A DNA stretch of 64,000 nucleotides, from NCBI RefSeq assembly GCF_023091745.1, contig NC_068928.1:14092001-14156000 (forward strand), in the 5' to 3' direction. This document shows positions 22,315 to 34,500 of the stretch, piece by piece. This DNA is from Budorcas taxicolor (taxonomy: Eukaryota; Chordata; Mammalia; Artiodactyla; Bovidae). The number at the start of each line of letters is the position of its first letter. Position 1 is the first letter of the stretch. The notes under the pieces were generated by a model, which was given only the letters and a program-made list of their open reading frames with translations, ran no database searches and was not told where the DNA came from. Made by a program: the position numbers and the translations under genes.

Positions 22315-25250
22315 GTCAACAAGAGAGTCCAAAATGCAGTACTTGGGTGCAATCTCAAAACCAATGATCTCGGTTTGTTTCCAAGGCAAACCATTCAACA
22401 TCAGAGTAATCTAAGTCAATGCCTCAACTACTGATGCCAAAGAAGCTGACGTTGACCAGTTCTATGAAGACCTACAACACCTTCTAGAACTAACACCAAA
22501 AAAAAAAAAAAAAATGTCCTTTTCATCACAGGAGATTGGAATGCAAAAGTAGGAAGTCAAGAGATACCTGGAATAACAGGCAAGTTTGGCCTTGGAGTAC
22601 AAAATGAAGCAGGGCAAGGGCCAACAGTTTTGTCAAGAGACCATGATGATCATATCAAACACAATTTTCCAACAACACAAGAGATGACTCTATGTATGGA
22701 GCTCACCAGATAGCTGGTCAACATGAAAATCAGATTGACTATCTTCTTTGTAGTCAAAGATGGAGAAACTCCACACAATCAATTAGTACAAGACCTGGAG
22801 CTAACTGTGGCTCAGATCATCATTTCCTTATTGCAAAATTCAGGCTTAACTTGAAGAAAGTAGGGAAAACCACTAGGCCATTCAGGTGTGATCTAAATTA
22901 AATCCCTTATGATATGCAGTAGAGGTGATGAATAGATTCAAAAAATTAGATCTGATAGACAGAGTGTCTGAAGAACTATGGACCAAGGTTCATAACATTA
23001 TACAGGAGGCAGGGACCAAAACTATCTCAAAGAAAAAGATGTACAAGAAGGTGAAGTGGTTGTCTGAGTAGGCTTTACAAATATTTGAGGAAAGAAGAGA
23101 AGTGAAAGGCAATGAAAAAAGGGAAAGGCATACCCAACTAAATGTGAAGATCCAGAGAATAGCAAGGAGAGATAAGAAAGCCTTTTTAAGTGAATAATGC
23201 AAAGAAATAGAGGGAAAAAAATAGAATGGGAAAGACCAGAGATCTCTTCAAGAAATTGGAGATATCAAGGGAACATTTCATATAAGGGTGGCTACAATAA
23301 AGGGCAGAAAAGGTAAGGACCTAACAGAAGCAGAAGAGATTAAGAAGTGGTGGCAAAAATATTCAGAACAACTATACAAGAAAGGTCTTATTGACCCAGA
23401 TAAACTCAATGGTGTGGTCACTCACCTAGAACCAAACATCCTACAGTGTGAAGTCAAGTGGGCCTTTGGAATTGCTACTACAAACAGAGCTAATGGAAGT
23501 GATGAAATTCCAGCTGAGCTATTTAAAATTCTAAAAGATGATGCTGTTAATGTGCTGTACTCAATATGTCAGCAAATTTGGAAAACTCAGCAGTGGCCAC
23601 AACTGGAAAAGTTGTTTTCACTCCAATTCCAAATAAAGGCAATGTCAAAGACTATTCAAACTACCATACAATTTTTCTCATTTCAATGCTAACAAGGTTA
23701 TGCTCAAAATCCTTCTAGCTAGGCTTTAGCAGGACATGAACTGAGAGCTTTCATATGTACAAGGTGGGTTTAGAAAGTGTAGAGGGACCAGAGATCAAAT
23801 TGTCGAAATTTATTGGACCATGGAGAAAGCAAGGAAATTCCAGAAAAACATCTACTTCTGCTTCATTTACTACACTAGATCCTTTGACTGTGTGGATCAC
23901 AACAAACTGGAAAATTCTTTAAAGAGATGGAAGTATCAGACCACTTTACCTGTCTCATGAGAAACTTGTATGGGGCTCAAGAAGCAACAGTCAGAACGAG
24001 ACATGGAACAACTAAATGACTGGCTCAAAATTGGGAAAGGTGTACATCAAGACTGTATATTGTCACCCTGCTTATTTAACTTATATGAAGAGTACAGCAT
24101 GCAAAATGCTGGGCTGGATGAATCACAAGTTAGAATCAAGATTGCTGGGAGAAATATCAACAACCTCTGATATGCAGTTGATACCACTCTAATGGCAGAA
24201 AGTGAAGAGGAACTAAAAAGCATCTTGACGAGGGTGAAATAGGAGAGTGAAAAAGCTGGCTTGAAATTCAATATTAAAAAGAAAACCAAAATCACAGCAT
24301 CTAGTCCCACCACTTCATGGCAAATAGAAGGGGGAAAAGTGGAAACAGTGACATGTGTTATTTTCCTGGGCTCCAAAATCACTGTGTATGGTAACTGCAG
24401 CCAGGAAATTAAAAGATGCTTGCTCCTTGGAAGGAAGGCTATGATGAACCTAGACAGCATACCAAAAAGCAAACATATCACTGCCCAGAAAAGTTCATAT
24501 AGTCAAGTTCAGTTCAGTTGCTCAGTTGTGTCTGACTCTGCGACCCCGTGGACTGCAGCACGCCAGGCTTTCCTGTCCATCACCAACCCCCAGAGTTTAC
24601 TCAAACTCATGTCCATCGAGTTGGTGATGCCGACACATCCATCTCATCTTCTGTTGTCCCCTCCTCCTTCTGCCCTCAATCTTTCCCAGCATCAGAGTCT
24701 TTTCAAATGAGTCAGTTCTTTGCCTCAGGTGGCCAAAGTATTGGAGTTTCAGTTTCAGCATCAGTCCTTCCAATGAATATTCAGGACTGATTTCCTTTAG
24801 GATGGATTATGGTTTTTCCAGTAGTCATGCATGAATGTGAGAGTTGGACTATAAAGAACGCTAAGCACCAAAGAATTGATGCTTTCAAAATGTGGCATTA
24901 GAGAAGACTCTTGAGAGTCCTTTGGACTTCAAGGAGATCAAACTAGTCAATACTAAAACGTATCAACCCTGAATACTCACTGGAAGGGCTGATGCTGAAG
25001 CTGAAGCTCCAATACTTTGGCCACCTGAGGGGAAGAGCTGACTCATTGGAAAAGATCCTGATGCTGGGAAAGATTGAGGGTAGAAAGAGAAGTGGGCAGC
25101 AAAGGGGGAGATGATTAGATAGCATCACTGACTCAATGGACATGAATTTAAGCAAACTCTTGGAGGGAGAAAGTGGAGGACAGAAAAGCCTGGCGTGTTG
25201 CAATCCATGGGGTCGCAAAGAGTTGGACACAACTTAGCATCTGAACAACA
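22315..25250 (+). mobile_element. Long degenerate BovB in the inverted-repeat spacer
   Basis: The element runs from the endonuclease region (accattcaacatcagagtaa, 22389) through the RT region (frames 23288-23692, 23970-24170) to the 3' end (ttggacacaacttagcatct, about 25224). It has many stops and frameshifts. An ART2A piece in the opposite orientation interrupts it at about 24506-24806. Confidence 0.9.
24506..24806 (-). mobile_element. ART2A-like insert inside BovB
   Basis: Reverse-orientation BovB 3' end (gttcagttcagttgctcagt ...) nested in the older BovB, which resumes at about 24807 with tggtttttccagtagtcatg. Confidence 0.85.
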
Positions 25251-25446
25251 AAGTAAATCCTTTGTTACTCTAATCCCTCTTGCAGTTAGTCATTCTTTAT
25301 ATTAAAGTTACTCTATTCAAGTGACTGAATGGTCCCTTTCTCCTGGTTGAATCCAGATTGGCACCCTACCAAAGCTAACTCAAGAAGAACTAAATAACCT
25401 GATAGCCCTATATTTCTTAAAAAATTGTACCAGTAGCTTAAATGTT

Positions 25447-25466
25447 GTTTTTTTTTTTTTTTTTTC
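25447..25466. repeat. Poly(T) tract
   Basis: About twenty T, mirrored by a shorter A run at about 22001 in the left arm. Confidence 0.7.
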
Positions 25467-26282
25467 TGTAAAGGGGGAGGCGAGGACATCTGCCAAGTGT
25501 GAGGGACTGAAAGAGATTGATGTTTGAGAAACACAGACAAGATTTTCAATAGTTATTTGCAAGAGTGAGAGTTTGTGTTGAAACTGTACTAAAATTGCAG
25601 GGCAAAGTTGAAGTCTTATATGAAGCTGTTGATCATGAATTTATGGTGGAATCCATCCCTGCTGTGTGGCACTTTGGTGCAGGGAATCGTAAAGTCCATA
25701 GTTAGGGGTCTCCAACAGTGGGGGTTTTCCAGTAGGTGCTATTGACAGAGGCCAGAGTTAGGGTACTTCAAGGTAAAGACGTTAGAAAGAGAAATAGAAA
25801 GCAGAGAAGAGTTTACATTGATTTCAACCACATGATTTACTAGAATGAACATCTGAGTTTTAATTCATCACCCCAGAGCCTTGTCTTCCCAGAGAAAGTG
25901 AAAGTTTGAACATTCTAACCCCACTGTGGTACATTCTGTGCAGGACAGCTGGGGCAGGGAAGGAAAGCCAAAACTTGTTTACACATGAGAGCTGGCTCAG
26001 ATATTTTTTTGACTGATTGCACAAGATGAATTCCAATGAAGCTGGGAAGAGTGAGTAAATGCCTTTCAGTGGCACCCAGACTGCAGAAAGAGGGCTGCCA
26101 TTCAGTGACAGGTTTGTTCATCTCTCTCCCAGCAACGAAAGGAGCACCAGTTGATGGATTCATAAGTCCTGTAGGGTAAACACAGTATCATAGAGTTTAG
26201 GGCAAGTCAGGAGTATGAGAGACAGATTGGGTAGATATGTTTCTCTATGTTGCAATATGATATGTTTAATAAGCCTTCCTAA

Positions 26283-26603
26283 GCTGAGCGCTGAAGAATT
26301 GATGCTTTTGAACTGTGGTGTTGGAGAAGACTCTTGAGAGTCCCTTGGACTGCAAGGAGATCCAAGCAGTCCATCCTAAAGGAGATCAGTCCTGGGTGTT
26401 CTTTGGAAGGACTGATGCTAAAGCTGAAACTCCAATACTTTGGCCACCTCATGAGAAGAGTTAACTCATTGGAAATGACCCTGATGCTGAGAGGGATTGA
26501 GGGCAGGAGGAGAAGGGGACAACAGAAGATGAGATGGCTGGATGGCATCACCGACTCGATGGATGTGAGTTTGAGTGAACTCCGGGAGCTGAACTGAACT
26601 GCA
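26283..26603 (+). mobile_element. ART2A-like BovB 3' fragment, right arm copy
   Basis: From agctgagcgctgaagaattg to ctgaactgaactgcacttcc. It lies at the mirrored position of the 20498-20955 element but is shorter, apparently by deletion. Confidence 0.85.
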
Positions 26604-27062
26604 CTTCCTGACCCTAGTTGTGCAACTCTTCAACCTAGTCTCCATATTTTAGGGAGTTTTTCTCTCTTTTATCATTAATTGTTAATTGCACAAGTGATAT
26701 ATGAATGTCTCTTCCTTACCTTAGTCTTATTTCAGTTGACATTAAAGACCTCTTGATTACCTAAAGCCCCCAACTCACTCAGTTATTCCTAAGAGGTAGT
26801 AAGTGGTGTTACTACTTGAGAGGTTATTGTTTCAGAATTTTTCTGCTACATGCGTATAGATGCACAAATATTTAGCACCACCTTAGGAAAGAGAGAGAAC
26901 AAATGTGGCCCCTAACAGTATCATACAATGCAATACAATATTTAGACCCCTGTGCTGATACATAAACAGAATGTTACAGGAAAGGAGTCATGAAACATGA
27001 AGCCAATAATATCTGAGTTTGACTCCCATTTAGTAGCTTTGTAACCTCAAACAAAAGACTTG

Positions 27063-28074
27063 GGGATACCAGACCACCTTACCTGTCTCCTGAGAAACCT
27101 GTATGGGGCTCAAGAAGCAACAGTCAGAACCAGACATGGAACAACTGACTTATTCAAAATTGGGAAAAGAATATGTTAAGGCTGTATATTATCACCCTGC
27201 TTATTTAACTTATATGAGGAGTACATCATGAGAAATGCTGGGCTGAATGAGTCACAAACTGGAATCAAGATTGCTAGGAGAAATTTCAACAACTTCAGAT
27301 ATGCAGATGATACCCCTCTAATGGCAAAAAGTGAAGAGAAACTAGAGAGCTTCTTGATGAGGGTGAAAGAGGAGAGTGAAAACCTTGGCTTAAAACTCAA
27401 CATTCAACCAGTTGAGTTTGGTTGGCAACCAGTCCCATGACTTCATGGCAAATACATGGGGAAAAAATGGAATCAGTGACAGGTTTTATTTTCTTGGGCT
27501 CCAAAATTACTGTGGATGGTGACTGCAGCCATGAAATTAAAAGATACTAGCTCCTTGGAAGAAAAGCTATGACCAACCTAGACAGCATATTAAAAAGCAG
27601 AGACGTCACTTTGCCAACAAAGTTCGTCTAATCATAACTATGGTTTTTCCAGTAGTCATGTACAGATGTGAGAGTTGGACCATAAAGAAGATTCAGCACC
27701 AAAGAATTGATGCTTTGGAATCGTGACACTGGAGAAGACTCTTGAGAGTCCATTGGATTGCAAGGAGATCAAACCAGTCAATCCTAAAGGAAATCAACCC
27801 TGAATATTCATTGGAAGGACTGATGCTGAAGCTGAAGCTCCAATATTTTGGCCACTTGACACAATAAGCAGACTCACTGGAAAACACCCTGATGCTGGGA
27901 AAGGCTGAGGACAGGAAGAGATAGGGGGGACAGATGATGAGATGGTTGGATGGCATCACTGACTCAATGGACACTAATCTGAGCATACTCCAGGAGACAG
28001 TGAAGGACAGGGAAACCTGGTGTGCTGCAGTCCATGGGGTCACAAAGAACTGGACACAGCTTAGTGACTGAACA
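27063..28074 (+). mobile_element. BovB 3' fragment, right arm only
   Basis: Begins ggataccagaccaccttacc, includes an RT box (RYADDTPL near 27297) and runs to ggacacagcttagtgactga. The left arm lacks it, so it inserted after the inverted duplication. Confidence 0.9.
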
Positions 28075-28441
28075 ACCTCAAGCCAGCTATTTAATCTTGT
28101 CATACCTCAGTCGTGATGCTTAAAGAGGAAAGCATTTTGCACACAGAGGTTGTTGAGTTACCTCTTCTATATATCATCTATCTATCTTCTCTTCTCTCAT
28201 TGTCTTTCCCTTTCTCCCTCTCTTACTTTCTCTCTCTCATCTGATATATTTATTTATTACTAAGGAGATATAGTCCCCTTGTCTCAAAAGCTGGTTTGGA
28301 AAACAAACATTGCCCAGCACCACAAAGTTGGTGAGTTTATTTTTTTCCAGAAAAGTTCACTGCTTGACAAAGTCCAGGATTCAAGTTACCTAAATGTTGA
28401 CGGTGGCCATGAACTCTGGCCCAGCCCTCTGTTTAGGAGGG

Positions 28442-28447
28442 TATAAA
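28442..28447 (+). promoter_or_regulatory. TATA box of plus-strand WAP-related gene
   Basis: GTATAAATCTC sits 57-62 bases upstream of the ATG at 28504 and matches the twin promoter at 19392-19397. Confidence 0.75.
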
Positions 28448-28503
28448 TCTCAGCTGCTTGGGTCTTGCTCTATCATCAGCACAGAAAGGCCTCAACTAGC
28501 AAC

Positions 28504-28570
28504 ATGAAGTTGGGTGGCCTCTTCCTCCTGGCCAGTCTCCTCACCCTCAACACAAGGCTCCAGGCAATGG
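28504..28570 (+). CDS. Signal-peptide exon 1 of plus-strand WAP-related gene
   Basis: ATG at 28504 opens MKLGGLFLLASLLTL, then NTRLQAM, and ends in phase 1 at a strong GTAAGT donor (28571). The leader is nearly the same as its twin at 19269-19335. Confidence 0.82.
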
Positions 28571-31500
28571 GTAAGTCTCGTCCCACCTCTCAGAACAAGG
28601 GAGTCTGGAAGTGGGAAATCTAGGACTATCCTGCACAGTCTAAAGAGGGGATGGAGCGGGGATGGGTAAACATGGAGAACAGTCCGCATGAGGAGACCCT
28701 GAGGCACACTTTAATTTTCCCCACAAGTCCCCATGCCAGCATCCCTCTGTGTCTGCCAACCTCCTCTCTCCCTTTCTCCAAAGGCCAATCTCTCCATTTG
28801 CACTGCCCTCACCTCCCCCTCTGTCTCTGCTTCATCAGCTTCTGGGTCTCTCCCCAGTGTTTCTAACCCTCTTCTCTCCATTTGATTCTACCTACAAGCA
28901 TATAAACTCCTGTATTGTTCAGACAACATTTTTCTGAAACTTCTGTCTTCTCTTTCTCCCAAACCACTGACCCCTGAGCCCATCCAATATATCTTCAACC
29001 ACCACCATTACAGTCACCACTGATACCAACCCCCCACCCCCACCCCACACTCTACTCTCCAAAGGCACCAATACCTTCTTGGTTGACAATCTAATAATTT
29101 TTCTCAGTTGTCAGTCTCCTTGGTATCTCTGCAGAACTGACATTGTTCAGGATCTTTTCAGTCTGAAACTCTCTCTTTGCTCTCTGATGGCGTCTCTCTT
29201 TGCTCTTCCTTTCCTGTGCCTTTGGCTTTCTTTTCTTTCTACCAACACTGCCCCCCCCACCCCCAATCTTATAGACTCCCAGTCAAACATGATTTCTCTG
29301 GTTGCCTTTCTCCTGCCTTGAGCTCAGTCACTAAGTCAACCAGCGAGAGTTCCAATCCCACTCTTTGAGACTCCATGGACTGTAGCCCACCACACTCCTC
29401 TGTCCATGGGATTTTCCAGGCAAGAATACTGGAGTGGGTTGCCATTTCCCCCTCCAGTGGATCTTCCCAACCCAGGGATCAAACCCATGTCTCTTGCATC
29501 GGCAGGTAGATTCTTCACTACTGCGCCATCTGAGAAGCCTGCTCCTCCCACTCTGATGCAATCAATGACCAGTCTTTGTGAAATCTTCTTTCACAACTTC
29601 TCGTACAGCCTTTCTAAACTGACCCGTACCACCCTAGTTACATACCTGGACCCTTGCAATACTCTTGGAACTCTCTCTCATCCAAAACATGTATTGTGTG
29701 TTGAATTCCAGCCAACTCCATGCATGAATGTGATTGTTCTTCCCAAAGTGCAGCTCTAATCAGGTGGCTGATTTCCTCAAAATGCAAATGTGTGCTCTTA
29801 TGTGATGACCTCCCCAACTCCTGCCTGTGGAAATCTCCTTAATCCTTGAAAGCCCCACTGTACTGGCTATTTCCACCATAAACATAATGAACATACTCAT
29901 TCCTTCTAGATTAGGGCAGTAGTTCTCAAGCTTTAATATGACAGGAATCATCCAAGGAGCCTGTTAAATTGCAGATTGTGATTCAGGTCTGGAGTGGGGC
30001 CCAAGATTACGAATTCTTAACAAGATTCACGGTGATGCTAAATAACCCTGGCCAACAGACCACATTTTAAGTAGAAGAGACTCTGCTAGCACTTTTGAAT
30101 CACCCAAAAAAGCTTGTTAAAAGAGACCAATGCCAACATCCTCTGCTCAGGCTCTCTGAGGTCTCTAGCGTTCTCTGTGTGTGTGGGGGGTGTGCTTACT
30201 GAGATAAAATTTACCATTTTAAGGTGTACCACTCAGTGGTTTTGGTATATTCACATTGTTGGGCAGCCATCGCTGTCATCTAGCTGTAGCTCATTTTCAT
30301 CACCCCCAAAAGAGATCCCATACCATTATCCAACTCCCTGTTCCGAACTTCCCCCACCCCTGACAACCTCTAATCTACTTTCCATCTCTAAGCATTTTTC
30401 TATTCTAGATATTTCATGTAAACGAAGTCATTTGATCATGTGATCTTTTGTGTCTGGCTTCTTTCACTATTTTCAAGGTTCATTTAAGTTGTAGCATCTA
30501 TCAGTACTCCACTCTTTTTCATGGCTGGATTGTGTGGATCTGCCAGATATGATTTATACATTCATCACTTGATGGACACTTGGGTTATTTCTACTTTCTG
30601 GCTAGTATGAAGTTAATGCTGCTATGAGTGTTTGCGTGCAAATTTTTGTGTGAACATATTTTCAGTTCTCTAGGGTAAAATTGCTAGGAGAGGACAAAAA
30701 ATTGCTAGGAGTGGACATAGTCACATAGCAAGTCTATGTTTAATTTTTTTGAGGAGCTGCCAAGCTGTTTTTCACAAAGCCTGCACCAATTTAACCGCGA
30801 TCAACCAGCAAGAGTTCCGATTGCTCCCATATCCTTGCCAACACTTGTTGACACCTGACGTTTGATTATAGCCATCATAGTGATTGTGAAGTGGTATCCC
30901 ATTGTGGTTTCAGTTCACATTTCCCCAGTGACTAATGATGTTGGACACTTTTTCATATGCTTAATGATAATTTGCATATGAGGTATTTAAGAAATAGCTA
31001 TTCAAGTCCTCCTTTTGCAAAATAAAAGTTTGTCCTTTTCTTGCTGAGTTGTAGGAATTCATGATATATTCTGGATATTAGACTGTTATTAGATATATGA
31101 TTTGCAAATATTTTCTCCTATTCTATGATTTGTCCTTTCATTTACTCAATAGTGTTCTTTAACGGACAAAAGTCATTAATCTAATTTTATTTTATTTATT
31201 TATTAATTTTTTTGAAGCAAAGGTGTTTTAATCAACATGGTGTGGGCATATATATTGTCTTACAAGGTAGTTATTCTCAGCAAAGATAAAGATTAAAATT
31301 CCAGACTTACAAAACATAGGCGATCCATATTAAAGAGATAGAGAGTTGTAAACAATCACTTTTACCCTATGGATCACAAGAAGGAAGAGGGTACTTATCA
31401 CCATATAGAAAAACTAATGAAGGAAATGCCTGGATTCTTCAGCCCCCGGGAGAGGCTTGTCTCTCCTCTTAATTCCTGAGTATTCAGGAATTAATAAGGA

Positions 31501-34500
31501 GCAGAGAATTCGTGACAGATCCAAACAGCACACAGGAAGCCTCCTGTTAAATGCTTCCTGACAATTCCCCCTATTTTATTATATTTGTGAAAAAGGTCTT
31601 GACCAAATGAGTTTGGTTAGTATTAACCAACCTTATAGAAAGGTGATGGTAAACAACAAATATAATTATCAAGACAATCACCAAAGTTACAGTTCCAGAC
31701 TCGATAGTGTGGGTAATACTTTGAAACCATCCTCGTGGGTCTAGCCCAGGTAATTTGTTCAGCTAAAGTTTCCAAATTAGGGGAAGAGGGTAGATTTTTA
31801 GAAAAAGTTTTAAAGATTTTCTTTTACAGTAATTGTACATTCAGAGAGGCATTATCATGTATATTTTGTAAATGAAATTTGATTTGTTCCCAGTTGTAGG
31901 CACTATGATTGAATTGAACAGGAATAACACAAAATTGAGTAGCTTAAAGAAATAGAGGAGTTAAGACAAGTGTATAGTTTGCAATTAATACAAGTTACAG
32001 AACATAAAAGTCTTATTAAATTGTAAATTTTCTATGGCTATAACAAAAGGAAGTGGGACACAGGCCTGTATAAAATATGACTGATTATAGAGAAAGAAAT
32101 AGTTACTATGACCATGACTGGTCCCTATGAAATGTCCAGTCCAAGTCCCAAGTTCTTCCGTGCTCTGGTACTTGCAGCAAGTTTCCAAATGTCTCCTTGT
32201 TCAGGCCCACTCTGTTTATCAAGGACGATCCTAGGACGAGGTGGAGCTAATCCACGGTCAAGCCACTCAAGAAGTCCTTTGTCATAGTAATGTTCCATCG
32301 TAGTGTCAGTGACCTTCCATATCACACAGTGTTGTTAATGTCCTCTGAGCAGCCAGATAACCACATACCATGGGGTCCCCAATCAACAATTGTATGATTA
32401 GCCACAAAGATTGATTTTCTTGATTTGGTTTGACATTTGTCCCAAGGAATGGGAATATAAGTAAAGTTTTTATAAGTAAACCCTTTGCATAATGTTCTTT
32501 GTTCTTTCCCTCACTCCCTAACTCTTTCCCTAAAGTCTCAGTAGTATAAACATGATTTACAGACAAAGAAAGGGCAGTAAATAATCCAAGCAATGTCTGA
32601 AAGTCTTCTTTTGGAGGCAGGATGAAAGCCCAAGTTTGTTGGCTGACGTTTATGCACAATTTTGCTGGGCCCATGTACAAGGAAAGGACTTCATAGCCTA
32701 AAGAAATGTTAATTAGTTTTCTTTCCTCCCCAGGGAGTGAGGGCTCCTTCAGAGAAGGCATACATGGAGAGTCATTAGTTGAAATGATTGGTCCTCTCTT
32801 TGTCCATTGACCACCGGCCTCAATAGGCCCTTGAGGTCACTCCCTCCGATCTGCCAAGTGTACCAGGCTCCTGTTGAGGTCCTTTAATGGACCGGAACCT
32901 GGTGGTCTGGAGTTGACCAATAAGAAAGTAAAGGAGAGAGAAAGAGGCTGACATTCCTTGGTTTACGCAGAAAGCCAATAAAGCCCCTGCACGGGGCTTG
33001 CTCTGTTCATGGAGGCCTCAGGCGCCCTCTCGCTGGCGTGAAGGTGCAGGGCGCCTTCTCAAGAGGGTCTTAGAAGCCCAGGCAGGAAAGTGGACTCAGA
33101 GAGCCTCTGCGCTCCAGGGAATCAGCCTGAAAAAGAGAGAGAGGGAGAGAGAGAGGGAGGGAGAGAGAGAGAGGGAGAGAGCCATTAATTTTATGAAGTG
33201 CAATTTCTTTACCTCTTTTGTTGCTTGAGTTTTGGGTGTCATTTTTAAGAAATCATTGCCCAATTCAAGGTCACAAAGATTCACACTGATGGTTCCTTCT
33301 AAGAGTTTTGTAGTTTTAGCTCTTATAGTCAGGTTTTTGATCCATTTTGAGTGAATTTTTCTGTATGTAGGTATATACTATGTATGTATGCATTTATGAT
33401 TTGAGATAGTAATCCAAATTTATTTTTTTGTATGTGGATGTCCATTAGTCCCAGCATCATTTGTTGAAAAAAAAAATCCCATTCTTTCCCCATTGAATGG
33501 TCTTTGTCAGTGTGTGTGTGTGTGTGTGTGTGTTTAAATCCCAGCCAATTCTCTAGCACAGTAATGGTTAAACCACTTCTCTCCACTCTTTTCAGTACCT
33601 CTTTCATGTCATTTTCTATCAAACATGTTTAACGTTGAGAATTACAGTCTGTTGAGAGCAAACTTTGATTTCCCATCCTGATTATTTCTGCCTTGCTGAT
33701 GTGAAACCTGACTCATACCTCTATTTCCTCAAATATCTAGTCCCTGTTCTTTACATATGGTAGGTATTTTTAAAAGAATAAGTTGATGAATTAGAAACAA
33801 GGGAATGAATGAGTAAATAAACCATGAACGAATGAATGAATGTCTGAATGTTAACAAAGGGTTATGACCCCCAACCTTCCTCCACAAATTGGCAACAGCT
33901 TATGAAATCCTGAACTGTCAGAGACATGCTGTCTCTGGGAGAATCTCTAGTCCAGCTCAGCATCAGCATCATCTGGAGCCCTCATTAAAATATACACATA
34001 TAGGCTCAACCCTGGAGAACCTGAGTAATCAAGTCTGGACCAAGTCATACTTTCCGTAGTTCATTTGAAAGCTCCCAGAGGATTCTGATAATCAGCCACA
34101 TTTGAGAGTCACTCATCTAGTCCGACCTCTCTTTACTTGCTGAAGCCACGCACCAGACAACCCCCATTTACAGACGATAACAGGGAAACTGAATGAGATT
34201 CATAGTGGTGGCAAAGCAGGTCAACCACTGGCAGGACCCACAGTGAGAATCCTCTTGTAGGTGGTGATGTGCTTGTTGGTTGAGATGCTCTTTTGCCCAA
34301 GACTTTGAAGCAGCTTTGAGGGTCTGCCTCCATCTTTAAACTCTATCTCTGTGAGTATCAAGACTAGAATCCAATTAAGCATTTCCATCAGAAATAATTT
34401 CTTTGTTGATGTATGGCAGAAACACCATATTGTAAAGCAATTAACATTCCATTAAAAATAAATATTAAAAAAAATAGTTTCTTGACCTCTGGGAGCTCAA

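Larger units (their letters stand above)
31190..33182 (-). mobile_element. Processed retrocopy of an endogenous retroviral env transcript
   Basis: Minus-strand remnant of a class II-like endogenous retrovirus. In minus-strand order: a pyrimidine-rich and leader-like part (33182-32800), broken env frames (32761-32306 and 32325-32125), a hydrophobic membrane-anchor region (about 31700-31620), a polypurine tract (31573-31564), then an LTR beginning TGTCAGG at 31563. The LTR stops about 14 bases after an ATTAAA signal (31232-31227) and is followed by an A-rich tail. There are no gag or pol regions and no second LTR. Flanking cattaat words suggest a short target duplication. The frames are interrupted and no functional envelope is expected. 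Confidence 0.7.
30190..33545 (-). mobile_element. Old L1 3' region, right arm copy (interrupted)
   Basis: Minus-oriented L1 sequence (actgagataaaatttaccat; ttgatccattttgagtgaat near 33340; tggtctttgtcagtgtg at 33499). It is split by a retroviral env retrocopy at 31190-33182. Confidence 0.78.

Noticed and set aside
32306..32761. 151-codon minus-strand frame as a functional captured envelope gene
   Set aside because: It is only a fragment; the envelope region is broken in several places, and the copy lacks a full promoter LTR.
33096..33284. Leucine/serine repeat protein frame
   Set aside because: It is a translation of the GA/CT simple repeat.
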